A model generated the notes under the pieces. The model did no database searches. It was not told the DNA's origin and worked only from the letters and a program-made list of their open reading frames with translations. Below are positions 10,802 to 22,683 of a DNA stretch of 64,000 nt, piece after piece. Numbering within the stretch: position 1 is the stretch's first letter; every line of letters starts with the position of its first letter. Source of the stretch: Collybiopsis luxurians FD-317 M1 (taxonomy: Eukaryota > Basidiomycota > Agaricomycetes > Agaricales > Omphalotaceae). Location of the stretch: positions 62,001-126,000 of the forward strand of contig KN834758.1 in the NCBI GenBank assembly GCA_000827265.1, read 5' to 3'. The position numbers were made by a program, and so were the translations under genes.

Positions 10802-13800
10802 CTAAGCTCCCAAGGCCCGAACACCCTCTTCCCAGTCTTCCCTAGGCAGCGCTCCAATAGCACGACAAACTGTACAAGACACTTCAACAGATTTCCCATT
10901 TCCCACTGGCACTTCTTCCGACCCGTTCAACGCTGCTCTTTGTGCAGAAACAAGACAGGAAGGATGGAATGAATGCTCGCAAACATATTGCGGCTCGGGT
11001 TCTTCCTCCGCCTTCTCCTTTCCTTTACCCTTTGATTCAACGCCTTGCTGATCCACCGTAGATATTCGTCGAATTTTCACCTGCCTTTTCTGTTCCTCAG
11101 AAATCGTCACGAATGGATCTTCATCTGATGGACCGACTCCGCAGCTCACATCCCAGCAGCGCAATCCAGCTTCGCGTTCCCTCTTTTCTATGGTTTGACG
11201 CAGTGTGAGTCCTGGGGGTGGAGGAGGGGGAGGAGCCCATTGTCGGCGTTCTCGGGGACCATCAGTGCTTCCTCGAGCTGACCGGCGAGGGTGATGCGCT
11301 CCACTGCGAATCGGTTGCGAACGACGGGCGCCGTTCATGCCAGCAGCTCCCAGCATCGAACTGATGTAACTGGATATATCGGGAGGTTGGCCAGGCGGGC
11401 CATTATTGTTCTCTCTTACATTTGCTTCCCGCCTGATACCAGGGCTCTGTTGATTGGATGCAGGAGCAACAGCAGGGCCAAAGAAGGAGAATGGTAAATG
11501 AATACTGGATTGGTCAGTAGGAGCCGCTGTCGAAGCATTCTGATTGGCCCGAGATGAATTGTGAAAACGCCTAGCGGTCCTGCCAAGACGATCAAAAGCG
11601 TCCTGTGGATCTACAGAACTTGAATGGGTCTATGTCGAGGGTATCAAAGATAGCGGACTTACCATCATCATTGAAAGAACCTGAACCGTCGAGATCGAGA
11701 CTGAGAAAATCGATAGGATTAGAATCTCCAGGAGTTGGAGCAAGCCCCATGGTGATTCCTTCAACTGACAATCCTGCTGCGACAGACTCCTGATCCTCTG
11801 CATTTGCTCCTGAGTAAGAATCAGAACCACGGTTAGTCCCTACGTTTTCCGATGGGGTAGAAGGTTGGCCGGCGCCAGGTGGCCGAGGATGCGAGCCGAT
11901 GACAAAGTCAAAACCAATTGTTACGAAGCCGTCCCCTGCATGATGGTGGGGAGGATGACCTGATGGATGATGAAAATGTACACGAGGCGTGGGTTGGGGA
12001 CGAGCAGTGCTCTGAGGTGCAGTGCCAGAACGACTAGTTTGAGTGGAAGGCATTGGGCTGCTACCATCACTACTCGCAGATTCAGAATCTAGATAGGGAA
12101 CGGTGTTAGACCGAGCAAGAAAGAAAGTCGAGGTAACGAGAACCTTGACTTGCGGTGCGGACGTTGGGTTGAGAAGCTTGTCCTAGGTCAGTGAATTGGT
12201 AGTATCGATGAATGAAAGTACGTCCATACCTTGAGTAGGGGCCCCGACACCGAACATTCGACCCAAAAAGGTTTGGGTAAAGCTTCGAAGTTGTTCTTCT
12301 GTCAATACTGGAGGTGGCCTTTCCTCAGGCGTTAGCGGTCTCGGCTCGTTTCTGGCCATGGGTAATCGGGGAGCATTAGGGTAAACAAGGTCTTCGCGAC
12401 GGATGTCACTGGCGACAGATGGTGTACTCGAAGTATTTTCATTCGAAGAGGAATCGGTTCCTTGTTCACAATTAATTGTATTTCAAAACGACCGTGATAC
12501 GCCTTAACATACCTCGAGTCCCGCCCTCATTGATATTGGCGGTGGATGTGGATGAAGAAGCTGTTTGATATGTTCATGAACTGTCATTGAAGCAAATAGA
12601 CATCTCCTACGCAAATTGGCACCAGCGGAAGGTGCAGAAGGTCTTGAAGTCGATCCTACAATTCAAAGGTAAAGACCTGACACTTTTATGTGTAACATCG
12701 CTTGCCTCCGGTAGCTGTGTTTGCGAATGAATTTGAGGCAGTTTGGGACCAACTGGCGGAACTTCGTGAAGGTGGATTTACTGCTTCGAAAACTTAGTAC
12801 TAATGCAGTACAGACAATGATTCATAACTCACGGAAAGGACCCATATTCGAGACAAACGATGGAGGCGGGACTGGAACAATGGTCGGGCCTCCGAGACCA
12901 CCCTCAAGTACCCTGAAGAACCCAACAGAAGCTGCAGCGTCTGTATTGCCGTCACTTGATCGCACTGGCATTCCGCTAGTAGGATCAATCGCAAAAGAGT
13001 CATCCGTCAGAGGAACATCTCTTAAACTAGCATCACCACTTTGAGTTTCAGTCGCCGTTTCTCCCTCTACCACGGTTGCTGTGGCTGCCCTTCGTGCCCC
13101 AGCACCCCGAGTAAGGTTGTCTGGATCAATGTTGAAGCGACAAGTGGGGCATGTCGTTTGATTTGGACGAGTGAACCAAGGGACCAGGCAATCGGCATGA
13201 AACAGATGAGCACAGGGAAGAGTGACGATACGAGGATATTTCGGTATTTTCCTCTTGATAGCCTGAGAAGATAATGTTTCAGTGGAGCTTCCTGCCACTT
13301 GCGCATCATTACTGGTAGTTGATCCCGACTCAATCAAGTCAGTACCGTCAGCCTTGGCCGCACATTCCGCTGCCTTTTTATTCTCTTGCTCTTCTTCCCT
13401 TTTCAGATATTCAGCGTCATCCTCTAGTAACTTCTCCCAGCAGATCGCACAACCACTACTTTCCGGGGAGACACGTTCTAGTCGGCGGAGCAACCCGACT
13501 GGTACGTCTTCCAGGCCTTCAACCAGGATCCTTGCACGCTCAGGGTCCTCACGCTCTTGAGGATGCAATCTGAAAAAAGGAAAACCTGTAGGAAAGGTTC
13601 CCGAGTTGATCGTGAATGCTCCTAAGAAATGGTGAACGAAAGTTGCGACGTAGTCGTCGGGAAAACCTACCTCCGTCTACAGCATTCATGGCAGCAAACA
13701 GATTACCAAGAAAGCGACCTGGACCTCCACTGCCTGCACTGGCATCCGCAGGAGGAATATTACCAGTGACTGGAATACCATTAACAGTTGTGTGGATTGT

Positions 13801-14676
13801 GCCAGCCCCTTCACCTGCAGCCTGAAACAAACTTTCTAGCAGTTGACTGATCCGGCTGGCAGGGTGCGCTGTAGGCCGATCATTGCCTTCGGGCCTACCG
13901 CTGGCTTGTTGGCTGACACTACTGGCACTATTAGATTGCGACGGTGACTGAGAGTTCGGCGAATCCCTTTGTACATCGATACCCATTTGTGTCATGAAAT
14001 GCATCGGAAGGTGATGTTGGTGTCGGCGACCGTGACGGCGACTTCCCATTGAATTGGGGTAGGAAGTCTGTTGTTGTGGTAAGCGTACTTGGGGAGTAGC
14101 AGAGCGACCGGGGTTAGAAGGTACAGGTGTGCTATTGTTGGAAGCGCGCTGCGAAGGATGCCTTCTGTCACGCTCTGAATCTCCCTCAACATCTTCTTCA
14201 ACTCTAGCACGTCGTGTACCTTGAGGTCGAAAAGGAAGCGGTTGAACAGACCCCAGCCAAGACATATCCTCGTCCTCATCAGGAAAGATAACAGAATCAT
14301 AGTGCTGTACCAGACTGGGAACTGTGCCGGTTTGAGATCTGATGTTCATTGACGGTGCATCAAAACTCTCGACATCCATGTCTCCTGCAAGACTGCCCGC
14401 ATCTGAATCGGATTCAGAATCACTGACATCTTCTAGTACAGGCATAGATGAGTCGGATTGATTTCCGTCATCCGTAGGAAAGGAAGGATTGTTCAAGGGA
14501 GCCGTATCGACGTCAGATATTGGCAAAGATGGGTTTGGTTGGGAGTCCATGTCGACGTCTGTTCGGTGTTGTGTATTACTTGCTTCAGTTTGAACACCAC
14601 GAGGTTGACCACGTCTGGACATTGACCGAAATATACCACTCAGAGTGTTGGAAATATTATTACTATTACTGGACAT
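10802..14676 (-). CDS. Large RING-H2 E3 ubiquitin ligase candidate with two RING-like modules
   Basis: The start is the ATG at 14676 (MSSNSNNISNTLSG); the longer open frame upstream begins only at TTG. The first about 390 residues are Ser/Gln/Asp-rich and disordered. The next exon carries a RING-H2: CAICWEK, a Lys/Glu-rich insert, then LPCAHLFHADCLVPWF and CPTCRF (C-x2-C, C-x-H-x2-H-x2-C, C-x2-C). After a long Pro/Ser/His-rich linker (RVHFHHPSGHPPHHHAGDG) and a stretch ending LTEEQLRSFTQTFLGRMFG, the C-terminal exon carries a second RING-like set: RCWDVSC, YVCEHSFHPSCLVSAQR and CTVCRAIG. Such proteins transfer ubiquitin from an E2 to substrates; the substrate cannot be inferred. Joining all exons into one gene rests on reading continuity in the linker; two genes are less likely. 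Confidence 0.8.
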
Positions 14677-15039
14677 TGTGAATAAATTCTTGAATTCTTG
14701 GGTGAGAGAACTGTTGAACAATTAGCATTTGAGGAATATGACAGCTGCCGATAGCGAGGCCCAGCAAAAAGACCTGACCTAGGAAGCGTATTATCTGACA
14801 GAGAAGTTTCAAACACCGTCGTGAATAAATGTACGGTTTGAAGGGAGCGCGAACCGACACGAATCGTCTGGATTCCTTGGGTATCCTATGTAGAGTCAGG
14901 GAACTACGAAAGGTGTATTAAGTTGATGGAGGTAGGAGTCAAAGAGACAAATCACGGCAATGGCCTGACTGAGCTGGCTCCAATTGTTGGTGCCGGCTTT
15001 CGCCGGAAACGCTTTGACCATTTTCTTGCTTTCTCTTCC
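14677..15039. promoter_or_regulatory. Shared promoter region, RING E3 (-) and deoxyhypusine synthase (+)
   Basis: Divergent start codons 363 bp apart. The open frame that extends left from the synthase (from 14923) is non-conserved leader sequence and is probably 5' UTR. No specific factor site could be assigned. Confidence 0.5.
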
Positions 15040-16369
15040 ATGTCCGTTCCCGGTGACGCTTCAGCAGCCGTTCTACTTCGCTCAGACCCCGTACCCAGCG
15101 ACTATGTATCCGTCAAAGGCCCAAACTTTGAGAAGTCTCTATCTTTACAGAGTTTTCTCTCAAGCTATGCACGCATTGGATTCCAGGCGACTAGCTTTGG
15201 GCGAGCAGTCGAGATAGTAGATAGAATGGCAAGTGAAAAATCGGTATCATTCAATATCTCCCATTCAATTTTCATCCAGCGCAATTGGCGTTTATCCAAT
15301 GAACCCTTGGCTGAAGATGAAGACGAAGAATACCGATCCATTGATGTTCGTTCTGATACTAAATGCAACGTCTTTCTCGGCTACACTTCCAATCTTATAT
15401 CCTCCGGACTTCGAGAAACTATCTTGTATCTTGTAAAACACAAGCATGTAGCCGCTATCGTGACTACCGCTGGCGGCATCGAGGAAGACTTCATTAAATG
15501 TTTGGGAGACACATATGTCGCTGATTTTAACCTAGATGGGGCCGATCTACGCCGAAAAGGCATGAACCGTATCGGAAACTTGATTATCCCCAATGACAAC
15601 TACTGCAAGTTTGAAGATTGGCTCATGCCCATTCTCGATTCCATGTTGGCGGAACAGAAGGAAACCGGTCAAGTCTGGACTCCGAGTCGGTTCATACGGA
15701 GATTGGGAAAGGAGATCAACAATGAAGAGTCTGTGTATTACTGGGCCTACAAAGTAAATAAGCACATGTTTATTACCCCGACTGTATCTCAGCAATTTTC
15801 TCAGAATGATATTCCAGTGTTTTGCCCTGCTCTAACAGACGGCTCCATGGGTGACATGATTTATTTCCATTCATTCAAAAATCCTGGCCTCGTCATCGAT
15901 ATCGTTCAAGATATCCGCGAACTAAACGAAAAGTCCCGCAAATCCCGTAAAGCTGGTATGATCATTCTCGGAGGAGGCGTGTGCAAGCATCAAATTGCGA
16001 ACGCCATGCTTATTGTAATTGTCGTCGTTTGTACTTACTGGCTCGTATTTTAACGGCATACTTTTCCAGCGCAACGGAGCTGATTTTTCTGTGTTTATCG
16101 TGAGTGTCGTAGGGTACGCATATTGCTCTTTACTAACTTTACTCAAGAACACTGGTCAAGAGTTCGATGGATCCGATTCGGGTGCAAGGCCCGACGAGGC
16201 AATATCCTGGGGTAAAATTCGTGCTGGTGCCGAATCGGTGAAGGTATGTTATGGTTGCGTTCAAGATGTCCTACACTCACTTATGCCCATTCAGGTTTTC
16301 GCAGACGCTACACTAGTCTTTCCGATGCTCGTGGCGGCGACGTTTGCCAAAGATCATCAAACATCGTAG
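15040..16369 (+). CDS. DYS1: Deoxyhypusine synthase
   Basis: NAD-dependent enzyme that moves the aminobutyl group of spermidine to a lysine of eIF5A, the first step of hypusine formation in the cytosol. The exon model 15040-15228, 15280-16014, 16070-16099, 16148-16243 and 16295-16369 gives 374 residues, close to the human 369. Conserved runs are [67 protein letters not shown] and [18 protein letters not shown]; the last holds the catalytic lysine. The start at 15040 (MSVPGDAS) fits the family better than the upstream in-frame ATG at 14923. The first intron (15229-15279) has a GC donor, is 51 bp and contains no stop. If retained it would add 17 residues before RNWRLSNEP. Confidence 0.95.
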
Positions 16370-16491
16370 CACAGAAGTAGATAACAAAAAAAAAAGTGTA
16401 CATCGATCGGAGCGACGCTATCCTGTCCCTTCGACTTTGTCAATGATCAAACGACAAGCATACGCATCGAGATATACAAGTACTTACCGGC

Positions 16492-17406
16492 TTACTGTAT
16501 TTCCTTAGACCATAACACAAGATCATCTCTCAGGAGTTGAAGAATTTGGAGAGAATCGCGAATACTCTGGGCTATGTTAGGGTCTGAATAGTCTGAATCC
16601 AACGACATGACCGCATCGTCGAATGCACTCTTAGCTAAATGGCAAGCCCTTTCGGGGCTCTTTCGTACGTCTACATGATATGAGAACTATCATTTCCATT
16701 TCGTACACCTCCATCTGCACTTACCATGGTAAAACACAGCAAAGTTCAACGCCAGCCCGAGCCTGGTGGGGTGCACGGACTCCAGGGTCGACATTGCGTG
16801 TCTATACGCATGTTTGTATGCATTCAATGACTCTTCGGCATACCATTCCCGTTCTATTTCGTGTGCGAATTCCGCGAGATATCGATAATAGTCACCTTTC
16901 CTATAAACTCGTCGATACTACTGTCACAGTCGAAGTGGAGATCACAAGAAGCTCACATTTTAGAATAAAATACCCGCTCTTCGCCTTGATTCGCTCCCGG
17001 TAGAAGTTGCTTCTCCAGCAGCTTTACAATGTCTTTACAAACAGTCGCCAATTCCCGTTCAATCTTCTTGCGCTGTTGCCTGATAAGTGAAAGCTGCCTA
17101 GTGGTGGTATTGCCAGAAGCAGTTCGTGACGTTTGCATTTTCTCCAAAGTGTCTACGATACGCCAACTGTTTCGAAGCGTATTCGTTTTGTTCTTGTATG
17201 CAATGGAAAGCAAGTTCCGCTCATCGTTCACCAGTCGCCCCTCGAATTGACTGGCAATAGTCTTGATTTGAGATATCACATCTGGGAAGGTGTTGTAATT
17301 GGAGCACCATCTGACCGCGAAGCTTGGGAAGTTGTTTACCATCGTATCGCTCTGCTTCTGCTGCTAGCTCTGCGACCAGCAATAACTCTGCTCTTGAAGG
17401 GCTCAT
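16492..17406 (-). CDS. 14-3-3 family protein, divergent
   Basis: Phosphoserine/threonine-binding dimeric adaptor. The start is the ATG at 17406 ([22 protein letters not shown]). A 60-bp intron leads to [15 protein letters not shown], then [20 protein letters not shown] and [66 protein letters not shown] and [16 protein letters not shown]. The phosphopeptide pocket residues (Lys of AYKN, one Arg of the usual RR pair, and Arg-Tyr of YYRYL) are kept. Elsewhere the sequence departs from the usual near-invariant fungal 14-3-3: the first Arg of the RR pair is Leu, the ends are short, and there is no acidic tail after helix 9. Length is about 240 residues. It is likely a second, faster-evolving paralog. 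Confidence 0.88.
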
Positions 17407-17692
17407 GGTGGAAGTACTGCAAAGAGTGCTAAGGCGATCGAAAATCGACCAACTGTTACACGCGGTAGCAGCCAGGTGGAGAACCCTCTTTTGCCCGGGC
17501 AAAGGGCACAATAAGACGGATCAGCAAACGGAGGCAGCCATGAGAATGAGGACATAGGAATATTGTGCGGACCGCGGTCAAAATCTCGCTCAAATGATCC
17601 GAGTCTCCAAAACGCAATCGAATTCATAACACTCGAATCAGGAAGTCTAAAGCTGCAGAATACATTGATGAGTATTTACATGTCTACTTTGT

Positions 17693-19918
17693 TCAATCTA
17701 TTTGTTTCTTCATGAATTTCCGGAGAACGGTGGCAAGTGTGCTAGCCATTTTCTTGAACTCTTCCGGCTGCGGAAATTTATCAGCTTCAATGACTGGATT
17801 TTATAAAAATGGGACTCACGGTCGAGTTACTGAAGCTGACACGGAAATGGCCGTCTCCGACAGTCTCATCATTGACTGGGATCGAAGCAAATATAGCCCC
17901 TGGGGCGAAGAGTACACCGGCTTCCGCAAGCTCAGACCAGAGTTTCAACTCTAGGGCTTTGTACCCGACAATCGCAAAGGATGGATGTTCTTCAAAATGT
18001 ATTTTAAGCTGCAAAAGGTTAAATAAAGGCTGAAAAAATCTGTTTGAAATTTTTTTACCCAGACAAACATCCCAGATGTTGGAGGAACGAAAGAGAATAC
18101 AGGCTTCGAGAAAGCTTCATCTTTCTCACTCAGAGAAACGAAAGACCGTTTCGGTTTAAGGCTTGCATAGTATACGAGTGCTCCAGCGGTATAACCCTGC
18201 GTTGACATTGATGGCTGAAGATGAAATTCCTCAGCAAGGCAATCAAGCAAGTAATCCCGACGCTGCCTGTATTGCAGGCGAAGGGCTAAATTGAAAGATG
18301 TATTAGAACGGACAACTACTGCGAAAAAAACCTTTACCCTTTAACCATCGCATATAACCTTTGGACTGCCATTTCAAAAGTAAAGAAGTGACATAGATCT
18401 ATTCCCGTGTTAGCGACAGCTCGTCGAAAAGCAACATGAGGACAATTGCACCTGAGTAAACCCACAGGGAGCTTGCGTCGATACCTCTGCTATTCTTTCG
18501 AAGCGCTCTGCGAACATGGGATTGCAGGTGAACCATCCTAGACGAGCACCTGGGCAGACGGTCTACGCAAGTGAGAAAACCGTTACAGTTCAAGAAACGT
18601 ATTTTTACCTTGGAGAAAGTGTCGAGACGGATGACTCGACCCTGGTAGTCGAATCTGTTGAAGATTAGCAAGTGTGCCGCCCTCGTCCACAGCACTTACT
18701 TGAGATAGGTGGGGACAAGACTGGCAATAAATGTTTCATCATCAACTTCGGGTTCAGGGCCACGTTCGGATTTGGGCACATATTCTCCTTCCTGGAGGAA
18801 ATAGTAAGGACAGTCTTCTACGATGATGATATCTATAGTGAGGATTTTGAGTCACAAGTGCGTATAGACAAACGAAAATAGCAGACCGTATTCAACACAG
18901 ATATCGTAAATCTCCTTCTTTCTTCGAGCACTCGTGGTCTGGAATGATGTCGGAATCAAAGTTCACGGGAGCGATAAAAATGCGCTTACTATGCCTGTGG
19001 GATTCTCTCCAACCGGCACACAATACATACAACGCGGCCTGTAGACTGCGTGAGACATAGTTCTGGTATTGTCGAGAGGGGATTACCAACCGGCGCATTC
19101 CACGAGACTTGTCATCCCATTCCGCGAGCGTCTTGCGTAGTAAGGTGCTGTCCATTCCCTCGCTATCCAAGGTGATGGGGATAAATTTCATATCGTACGG
19201 CCGAGCGGACTGTGACGGGTGGAGTCTGTCGGCGAGGAATGTACGACTTCAGGAGCTACTTACGGCCATGGCGCTTGGATATGTCCACTCTGAGCAAATA
19301 ATTGCTTCCCCAGGGTTAAGGATGGTTTGCACGACTTTACCCCAGCCGTCCGTATTTCCGGTATGCACCAAGGTAGTCCAGTTGCCGTATGCAGGCTGAA
19401 AAACCTTGCCAACAAATTCTCGAAGGATATCTTGGAGCTGGGGTAATCCCGCAGCAAGACCTGTATGCCGTCGTACATCGAAGCTTTGAATGCGATATAA
19501 CACGTACCGTACTGCAAGGCTGTTCCCAAATTGATATCCCCAGGATGCTGAGGATATTTATGGACAGTAAAAGAGGTCGTCCTCTCCTTGTCTGACCAGG
19601 AAAACAATTTCCAGAGCCAAGATAGGGACGACTTTTCGTCCTCTACCTTCAACGGAAACGAATCTGGGACAAGGATTTCGCCAGAAACTGAGGCCCAAGG
19701 AAAATACGCAGGACTAGGAAGACCTATTTCCAGCGTTATCAGCGAGCAGACCTGACTGGAGATGAAAAAAAATTACCTCCCGCGAGGCTTATCAACCCCG
19801 GTTGGCCTGCGTAACGTTTGTACAAGTCCTTCAATGGAGATACCGTGCGCGCTTGCGCAACAGCTGAAAGATGATGCGACAGGTCAATGGCATCTCCTGG
19901 TTTCTCGTCGAAGTACAT
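17693..19918 (-). CDS. PLP-dependent aminotransferase (aromatic / 2-aminoadipate type)
   Basis: Fold type I aminotransferase of the ARO8/ARO9 and kynurenine/2-aminoadipate aminotransferase group. It would move amino groups between aromatic or 2-aminoadipate substrates and 2-oxo acids. The start is the ATG at 19918 (MYFDEKPGDAIDLSHHLS), followed by PLKDLYKRYAGQPGLISLAG, YGNWTTLVHTGNTDGWGKVV, NPGEAIICSEWTYPSAMA and FIPITLDSEGMDSTLLRKTL. The PLP-lysine region RVIRLDTFSK is followed after an intron by TVCPGARLGW. The C-terminus is FKKMASTLATVLRKFMKKQI. About eight introns; the gene appears intact. It lies 286 bp upstream of the 14-3-3 gene on the same strand, with no functional link evident. Whether it acts in tryptophan, tyrosine or lysine metabolism cannot be told from sequence. 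Confidence 0.88.
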
Positions 19919-21101
19919 GGTAAGTAGAAGGAGGAGGAGGGAATGTTCGAAATAGATAGAATGATCAGTTGTAGACCTTTTTTTGACCTTAATCGGCTGA
20001 CGATAAACGATAAGCATGTAATATAAAGTGCCTTTTTAAGTAATAGAGCCGGCATTCCGGCTCCCTACCCGACTTTTTTCCGTCAGAGGCCTCCTCCCTT
20101 CATGATAATCAGTGTTAAATACAGAAATAAAGCTTCTTTTAAAGATTTGCGCATCCTACCAAAACAAATCTCCTACATACCTATCAATGCGCGTAGCATT
20201 TCGGTATAACGATATCGCTCAATTTAGAATCTTAGGTGGATACACAGACACCTTCAACAACGATTTCAATTAGAGACCGTAAGAACATCGATGTACCGAT
20301 ATTCCCTCCCTCATCGAGTGGTGACTTCCCTCTCACCCATTGAACCATTCTTTGTACACTCTATTCATCGTGTCTTCTTAGGATGACAAATGACTTCACA
20401 AAAGGAACAGCCAGGACTCCTAGAATGCGACCGTATATGAGTATGTTCGACTCAGGAAAATTTGGAAGACGAGCCTGAGGTGAAGCCGCTGATCATCCTC
20501 TGCGATAGAGAAATTGAGAGTAGGATCAGAAAGCAAGAAGGAATAATAATCACAATAAGAAGCGCGATTGCTAACGGAGGCAAGATAAGAATGTGACGAG
20601 AAGGTGGACAGAAAGGAAAAAGTCTTACAATGTGAGTTATCAACTACAAAGGTTGGCTAAATGTTGACAGGCTGACGAAGTCTAGAAAGAGAGATAATTG
20701 AGTGGGAAAAGCTGCGAGAGAGAGTAGATTTACGAACCTAGAGCACAGTAGAGAGTGGGGGTCTGAAGAAAAGAGAGATTGGATTAGTTTCGAGTTTTAT
20801 ATGGCATAACCCTGCCTGATTTAGAGAAGCAAGTTGATCGATAGGAGATAACCACCGGGTTTAGTGAATGGGAGTGTCCGGGACAAAAAGGTTTGTCAGC
20901 CACCGGAGCTCTCCGACAGACGGGGGCGCTGCAAACAGCTTTTGAATCACATCTCTCAACTGCACGACTCTTTCTTCTAACGGAGGAGGTAGAGACGTCT
21001 AGTGGATTGGAAGCGGGTGAAGCGAGGTCATAAAATCTTCTTCACTCCAAATTTTACTTCTTTTGCTCATTCCTCAATATACAGACACGCAGAAGTTTAG
21101 T
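19919..21101. promoter_or_regulatory. Long divergent intergenic region, aminotransferase (-) / CCHC protein (+)
   Basis: At about 1.2 kb this is one of the longest unique non-coding stretches here. No conserved open frame was found. It is purine-rich on the plus strand around 20,480-20,790 (GAGAGAAGAGAG-like runs), and pyrimidine-rich in the last 50 bases before the ATG at 21102, as is usual for well-expressed fungal genes. It probably holds both promoters and long 5' leaders. Confidence 0.45.
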
Positions 21102-21907
21102 ATGGCGTACCAGTTTTCTAGGAAGGGCTGTTTCAAGTGTGGCAATCGTGCGTTCTCCGTCTCTTCAGCTTTCAGTTCCTATTAAAATGTAAATCTAGTC
21201 GGTCATATTGCTGAGAACTGCTCTTCGGAGCAGAGGTTGTGCTACAACTGTCGTCAGCCAGGTCATGAATCATCTGCCTGTCCTTCTCCCAGATCTGTTT
21301 CTGCGAAACAGTGTTACTCCTGTGGAGGTGTCGGTCATATTCAAGGTGATCATCAAATTTTAGCATCAAATGCGGTCTTCTGAACTTGTTTCTTCTAGCC
21401 GAATGTCCCAGTTTGAGGATCCAGCAAGGAAATAATCAAAAGTGCTACGTGGGTCCGTCTCTTCACAAGCGGTACCTTTTCATGAATACTTTCATTCCAG
21501 AACTGTGGTCGCTTTGGCCACATTGCTCGAGCTTGCCCGAATGGAGCTGGAGGTGCCTTTGCCTCCAGGGCTCCTCCTCCCGGTCGTGCTCTCAACACTT
21601 CGACTTTGCCCCCTGTCAAATGCTATCGCTGTGGGGGGCCTAATCATATGGCTCGGTGTGTTTAAATTTTCCTCTATGCAAAACTTTACCCTCATGTAGA
21701 ATCTTGCAGAGACTGTCTTGCTGCTCCCGGCACGAGCGTTGGCGATGCTCCCACCGGACCCTCCGCTATGAACAAGACCAAGACTTGCTACAAGTGCCAG
21801 CAGGAAGGTCACGTAAGTGATAACCATTCCAGAGTGTTCTTTTCCTTTCAAACGATAATTTTTAGATCGCGAGAGACTGCCCTGAGAACGCCGAATTTGC
21901 TCAGTAA
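21102..21907 (+). CDS. GIS2: CCHC zinc-knuckle nucleic acid-binding protein (Gis2/CNBP type)
   Basis: Small single-stranded nucleic acid-binding protein made almost only of retroviral-type zinc knuckles. I count six C-x2-C-x4-H-x4-C units: CFKCGN(V)GHIAENC, CYNCRQPGHESSAC, CYSCGGVGHIQAEC, CYNCGRFGHIARAC, CYRCGGPNHMARDC and CYKCQQEGHIARDC. A Gly/Ala/Pro-rich spacer separates units four and five. The start ATG at 21102 gives MAYQFSRKGCFKCGN. Most introns fall near or within the knuckles, including one right after the CY of the fourth. The Gis2, Byr3 and CNBP family associates with translating ribosomes and mRNA, and that role is inferred here from knuckle number and spacing. It ends CPENAEFAQ. 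Confidence 0.92.
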
Positions 21908-22025
21908 ATATCAGACTCGAGACCGTCCATAGCCAGTGAACGATAGTAGTTGTGTTCTTTATTTATGTATTTTCTCAGTCGCCGTCATGGCAGAATACAA
22001 AAAAAATTTCTTGATCGCGTCTTCG

Positions 22026-22683
22026 ATGGTTCTTTTCCGAAGAGTATCCTCAACTAGAGCATTCTTTTCATTTGCCCCTTCACCTCAAACATTTAGTGAA
22101 AGCAAAGTTTTACCGTATGTCGCGAACGATTTCCTGTAAACCGGCAAGTAACATCTATAGGTTTTCAGCTACTCGAAGAAGGAACTGTTTGACGTAGTTG
22201 CCAATGTATCGTCCTATCCTCATTTCGTCCCGTTCTGTACTGGATCACGGATACTCAACATACCGGAGCGAAAAGAAATGGAGCCTTTCACCATGGACGC
22301 GGAATTAACGGTCGGGTTTCTTTCTTTCAACGAGAGCTACATCAGTAGGGTGAGCTGCGTGCCATATAGTTCGGTCCAGGTGCGTCAAAAATTCCTCGGC
22401 CATTTTATTCCTATTTGTTGATATTCTCTGGTCACTGCAGGCAGTGGCATCGTCTTCTACACCGTTGTTTGAAACCCTTGCGACGATATGGAGGTTCCAG
22501 TCTACAGAGCAGGACGGAGATTCTCAGAGTACTCTCGTAACCCTGGATCTATCCTTCGCCTTTGCAAACCCGGTTCATGCTGTAGTCTCTTCAGCCTTTT
22601 TTGGCCAGGTTTCCAAGCAAATGGTTCAAGCATTCCAAGATAGATGTTCAAAAGTATACGGTAGTCATACAGCTCTTCCATAA
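22026..22683 (+). CDS. COQ10: Coenzyme Q-binding protein COQ10, mitochondrial
   Basis: START-domain lipid-binding protein that escorts coenzyme Q in the mitochondrial inner membrane. The ATG at 22026 gives MVLFRRVSSTRAFFSFAPSP, an Arg/Ser-rich presequence; an in-frame ATG at 21987 would add 13 residues. The domain then shows YSKKELFDVVANVSSYPHFV, PFCTGSRIL, ELTVGFLSFNESYISRV and FANPVHAVVSSAFFGQV, ending ALP. Two introns; the second ends at the exon starting AVASSSTPLFETLATIW. Length is about 190 residues, normal for the family. It follows the CCHC gene on the same strand by about 120 bp, but the two are not known to be functionally connected. Confidence 0.9.

Noticed and set aside
13549..14721. 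Longer N-terminus for the RING protein
   Set aside because: The extension begins at TTG; the first ATG in frame is at 14676. The same reasoning moved the starts of SEC7 (6542), the NEM1-like gene (58828) and the orphan gene (45211).
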